Under the pieces are notes generated by a model. It searched no databases, was not told where the DNA came from, and worked only from the letters and a program-made list of their open reading frames with translations. Positions 60,488 through 64,000 of a stretch of DNA of 64,000 nucleotides are shown here, in pieces. Origin of the DNA: Parasitella parasitica (Eukaryota; Mucoromycota; Mucoromycetes; Mucorales; Mucoraceae); the NCBI GenBank assembly GCA_025201805.1, contig MU619248.1:91403-155402 (forward strand), given 5' to 3'. Position 1 is the stretch's first letter; every line of letters starts with the position of its first letter. Both the position numbers and the translations under genes were made by a program.

Positions 60488-61843
60488 TTGTAGTAAATAT
60501 AGAGACAATCATTTTATTTCTGGCGATGTTGTAATAAAAATTAGCATCTTGGTTTTATAAGTTCGGTCTGTATTTTGAACAGAAATTTCCAGAGGATGCC
60601 CTGTAATAAAAAGCGTTGACTTATTCATATTTTTATTGATATTATGCATAATGTCAGGTTTCAATGACCTTCAACATAAAAATCACCTTACAACTGTGAC
60701 ACATGTCTTACTGATTTAGTATTAGAAAAAATGTTTCATGCGAATTATGAGAACGGTTAAAATACTTTTCTTGTGGAAAAATCATGCAGAAACCACATAT
60801 TATGAAAAAAAAAAAAAAGAAAAAAAAAAAAGATTACAAATACGTTTAACCTACCGCTATGTAATAGTAGGACCACAAAAAAAGCTTAAAATGCTAGCCT
60901 GAATCTCGTACTCTTTGTCAAAAATATAGTGTAGAAGTACAAAGCAAATATCTTTGAAGGTATGTGTAGAAATCATCTGTTAAAAAAAAAAAAGATCAAT
61001 TTCAGATATTTAAATGTGTACATGACTTTTCAACAACGGTATTAGCGTCCGAGGAGGCTAAACCATTCAGCCAGGGATAACGTAAATCATCATATGAATT
61101 TTCGAGTTTTTCAAAAAACCCAAACATAACACCTGCATCACAAAGGTATTTCGATAGCACAGACTCTTTGCGACAGAATTGCCTGCCAAACAAATGCGTC
61201 AATAATCTTATCTGAGATTCAATTGTATTTTTTAATTTTCATCTTGGAGGTAAAGCTACATATCACGTGATTAATTTCGATCCGGAGTAATTGTCGGAAT
61301 ACAATCTTGATCCGGGTATGCTTGAACATGCGTTGACGGAAAATTCATCAAAAGAGTCTATTCGCTCAATTTTTGAAACAAATTTTTGAATAAAACATTA
61401 TCTTGTTGATCAGATTTAATAGAAAAATTCTGGCTATCTGCATGAATCTTTCATTTTTACCGATTATATGAAAAGATATTGTTTTTCTTGATAGAAATTT
61501 ATATGTTTGCAGTTGATTGCTTTTCATTTTGAGCACACAATATAATTGTGATCAATTAAGCAATGTTCGTCATGTTTTCAGGTTGCATGATAATGAGAAA
61601 AGCTTCCAATAAGAAGTAGACGCAAGATCTTGGCGAAAATGAAAGACCAGAAACATGGGAAGCAGACAATCAAATCCAATAAAGAAAATTCGATCAAATG
61701 AAACGCTAAGTATTACCTCATAACTCACAAACTTTGTTTCGGTTATCGAGTTTAAGCTTTTGCGTTTGAAATGTTATAAAAAGAGTGTAAAATCTTGATG
61801 TTTAATTCCAATTACGAAAAAAGTTTTTTGATACAATTAAATC
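60488..61843. other. Intergenic, NOL11-like to fasciclin gene
   Basis: About 1.36 kb. A minus-strand frame at 61002-61202 encodes FCRKESVLSKYLCDAGVMFG, perhaps a remnant of a lost gene, but I cannot assign it. A poly-A/G tract lies at 60804-60830. The 250 bp before 61844 are AT-rich promoter-like sequence. Confidence 0.5.
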
Positions 61844-63067
61844 ATGCAACTTAGTAAACTTTTATCTCTTGTTCTACTTGGTGCATCTGCTGCCGCTGCG
61901 CAACAACAGCAACCCACTGGCGATGGTTCTGATCAACCCACTGGAAATAGCTCTGCTACTATTATTGAACTTTTGACATCTCCTAATAACTTTTTGGGAG
62001 TCTCCAAGTTTGTCGATCTTGTTCAATCTGATGATGGTTACAAGCCTGTTGTTGATCTCTTGAGTCAACCTGGTAATTACACTTGCCTTGTCCCTAATGA
62101 CCGTGTTATGAATAAGCTTCTGAAGGTTTGGAAAGCTTATTCAAAGGCGAAAGGCCTCAATGCAACCACTTACCCTCCTGCCAACTTGACCATTGAAAAC
62201 CTTACTCTCGCCGACGTCGTTAGCTATCATGTTCTCAATGACAAGGTTCAACTTGCCAATATGAGCAACTATGTTAATGTTGCTCATTCTATCTTGAACA
62301 CTTCTAATGCCGATCATCTTGGTACTGGTTTGCCTGTTCTCATTGAGAATAATGCTACTTGGAGCCAATTCAATAATCAAACCTGGTTGCAATCCTATGG
62401 CCAATATCTTGAGTACGAAGTTGGCAATGGTAATGATGATGCTGACGTCGTCTACAAGGATCTTGAAGCCTCCAATGGTTATGTCAATGTCATTTCATCT
62501 GGTAAGCTTATTTTGCTCATGAGCTGTTCGCTTTAATTTGATTTATTAAACACCATCTACTCAGTATTGATTCCTCCTATGAAACCAAGTGTTGTGCTTG
62601 AAGAAACTGATGATGTTGAAGACATTGCTGACCTCCTGGCTCAATATCCTGACATTGCTGCTCATCTTGATAGTATGAATAACTTTACGTTCTTTGCTCC
62701 GAATGATAGAGCCTTGAAAGGCGTCAATTTCAGGAATATGGATAACGACACTATCAAGGAAACTATCTTGAATCATTTTGTTCAGGGTGTTTACTACACA
62801 ACCAACTTTACTGCTCTTGGTACTTCTAACAATGGCAGATTCAATTTGACCACTTTAAATAACGGTACTTTGCCCGTTTTTGTCAACGGCTCCACCATCA
62901 CTTTGAACAACACTGCTCGTGTTGTTGAACCCAACATCTTCTTCAACAATGGTGTCATGCACGTCATTAACAAGAAGTTAAATGCAACAAGCTCTAGCAG
63001 CAGCAATAGCACTAACGCCAGCAGCAGTGTTGTCAGTACCGCTAGTGCCACAAACACTAATGCTTAA
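61844..63067 (+). CDS. Secreted fasciclin (FAS1) domain protein
   Basis: Cell-surface or secreted adhesion-type protein. A signal peptide (MQLSKLLSLVLLGASAAAAQ) precedes a Gln/Gly-rich stretch. Domain 1 has LSQPGNYTCLVPNDRVMNKL and DVVSYHVLND; domain 2 has LDSMNNFTFFAPNDRALKGV, ETILNHFVQGVYYT and FNNGVMHVINKKL. These are the H1, FAxxDxA and YH motifs of FAS1. Many N-glycosylation sequons (NLT, NAT, NTS, NNT) are present. The Ser/Asn-rich tail (SSSSSNSTNASSSVV) lacks a hydrophobic GPI-type end, so secretion is more likely. One intron, about 62502-62564. Confidence 0.92.
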
Positions 63068-63483
63068 ATACATGTATCCTCTTTACTTATAAAAAACAAA
63101 CCCTGTTCCTTGTAAATTCCTTGATCCTACCTTTTTAATTTGAATAAACTCTCATAAAATGCTACGAACCCTAGGCTACAACCCATGCATAATATTGCTA
63201 AGTTTTCCAGTGGATATGTTTGAGATTCCACTTCGTATAGATTCAACTATGAAGTAATAATGAACCAGGAAGTTTCGAAATGTCCATATAGATTTCTCTT
63301 TCAATTTGGAACAGTAGCAGACTGCCTCCAATTGATAAAAACCACCTAGGTTTTCTTTTGGAAAACTCTTATTTATTAAAATGAGGGAACATCTTTAATT
63401 TTTCATAATGCGTAAGTTTACCCAACATACCATATTGGAATTTACATGATATTTACAGGATATGTGTATGATATCAAGGTATC
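63068..63483. other. Intergenic, convergent 3' ends
   Basis: About 416 bp between the fasciclin gene and the asparagine synthetase fragment, which converge. An aataaa occurs near 63143. No gene is seen. Confidence 0.5.
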
Positions 63484-64000
63484 TTAGCGAATCACAGCTT
63501 CTACAATGTCATGTTCATGTTGGTTCCAGGTGGCAATATTGAAACGCTGAGCAAGAACAACATAAGACATCATCACCAACATTTCTTTGAAAAGCAAGAA
63601 ATCACCGTTTTCCAAATAAAGATTTTTGCTTTCAAGGAATTTACTAGTATTGAGCCACCCCAGTTTATCAAGGTTTTCCTTAGTGATGAGTTTATTGACC
63701 AGGGCAATAATCTTGGGTTTTCGGCCTTCTGGGGAAGGGGCCATGTAAGGGTGCTTGGTACGTTTATACATCTCGTCGGTAATGTACGGCTTGACAGCTT
63801 CTTTGAGGACCCACTTTTCATTCAGGGAGCCATCTTGCTCGCACTTGATCTTGAGAGACGGAGGAAGATGATTAACATATTCACAAAGGTGATGGTCCAA
63901 AAAAGGCGTACGTGCTTCGATAGAATGTGCCATTTCGCTACGATCACCAAGCAAGTTACAGAGATAGTTTGGAAGCATAGTATGATTTTCAAGATACAGG
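63484..64000 (-). CDS. Asparagine synthetase, C-terminal part (truncated by window edge)
   Basis: 3' end of a glutamine-hydrolysing asparagine synthase. The visible part reads YLENHTMLPNYLCNLLGDRS, then EMAHSIEARTPFLDHHLCEY (the conserved ATP-pyrophosphatase C-terminal signature MAxSVExRxPFLD), EKWVLKEAVKPYITDEMYKR and KHPYMAPS. The stop at 63484-63486 follows NQHEHDIVEAVIR. The N-terminal glutaminase and nucleotide-binding halves lie beyond the window. The YLENHTMLP segment is like bacterial-type and stress-related fungal AsnB rather than yeast Asn1, but with 172 residues that is tentative. Confidence 0.85.
   Translation of the reverse strand, partial: LYLENHTMLPNYLCNLLGDRSEMAHSIEARTPFLDHHLCEYVNHLPPSLKIKCEQDGSLNEKWVLKEAVKPYITDEMYKRTKHPYMAPSPEGRKPKIIALVNKLITKENLDKLGWLNTSKFLESKNLYLENGDFLLFKEMLVMMSYVVLAQRFNIATWNQHEHDIVEAVIR

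Overview
This is a eukaryotic nuclear window from an early-diverging fungus, most likely Mucoromycota and probably Mucorales. The evidence is compact AT-rich sequence, genes split by many 50-70 nt GT-AG introns, and fungal housekeeping genes (PCL-type cyclin, Big1/Voa1-type V-ATPase accessory protein, Rho GTPase Cdc42). A free-standing RNA ligase domain of the Trl1 type, without its kinase/CPD partner, also fits Mucorales. All exon joins were read by eye from splice sites and protein continuity. No tRNA, rRNA or CRISPR array was found.

Layout, 0-12 kb: the left edge carries a decayed DDE transposon copy. A minus-strand block follows: HIBCH-like hydrolase, SETD9-like SET protein, SR splicing factor, Cdc42, an alcohol-acetyltransferase-like protein, mitoferrin and a small unknown gene. 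At 13.9-17.0 kb lies a degenerate Fanzor gene (eukaryotic TnpB homologue, RNA-guided nuclease family) on the minus strand, head to head with TFIIB (17.4 kb, +). From 19.6 to 31.5 kb come a PH-domain protein (-), an unrecognised small acidic protein (+), a secreted CE2-like SGNH protein without its catalytic serine (+), a Voa1/Big1-like protein (-), a PCL cyclin (-) and mitochondrial MTO1 (-).

From 32.7 to 43.7 kb a plus-strand run holds adenylate kinase, CSB/Rad26, an importin-alpha-like ARM protein, complex I assembly factor NDUFAF2 and seipin. A minus-strand run (CLASRP/SWAP-type splicing regulator, Yippee, ABHD10-like hydrolase) then faces the RNA ligase (48.1-49.2 kb, +). The stretch 49.2-55.7 kb is a transposon graveyard: a Tc1/mariner-type transposase remnant, a PIF1/Helitron-type helicase remnant, and inverted copies of the left-edge repeat. 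After it come UBA3 (with a GC-AG intron), a NOL11/Utp8-like nucleolar protein, a two-domain fasciclin protein, and the 3' end of an asparagine synthetase at the right edge.

The most interesting item is the Fanzor locus. RuvC-I, RuvC-II, a zinc-knuckle and RuvC-III motifs are readable in order, with introns and basic (NLS-like) N-terminal segments. The frame is broken by two homopolymer shifts, one TAA stop and a perfect 13-bp tandem duplication, and one zinc-knuckle Cys is Tyr. It therefore looks like a recently dead copy, from which the intact ancestral gene can be inferred by comparison. Otherwise the genes are ordinary single-copy housekeeping loci, with no operon-like linkage.
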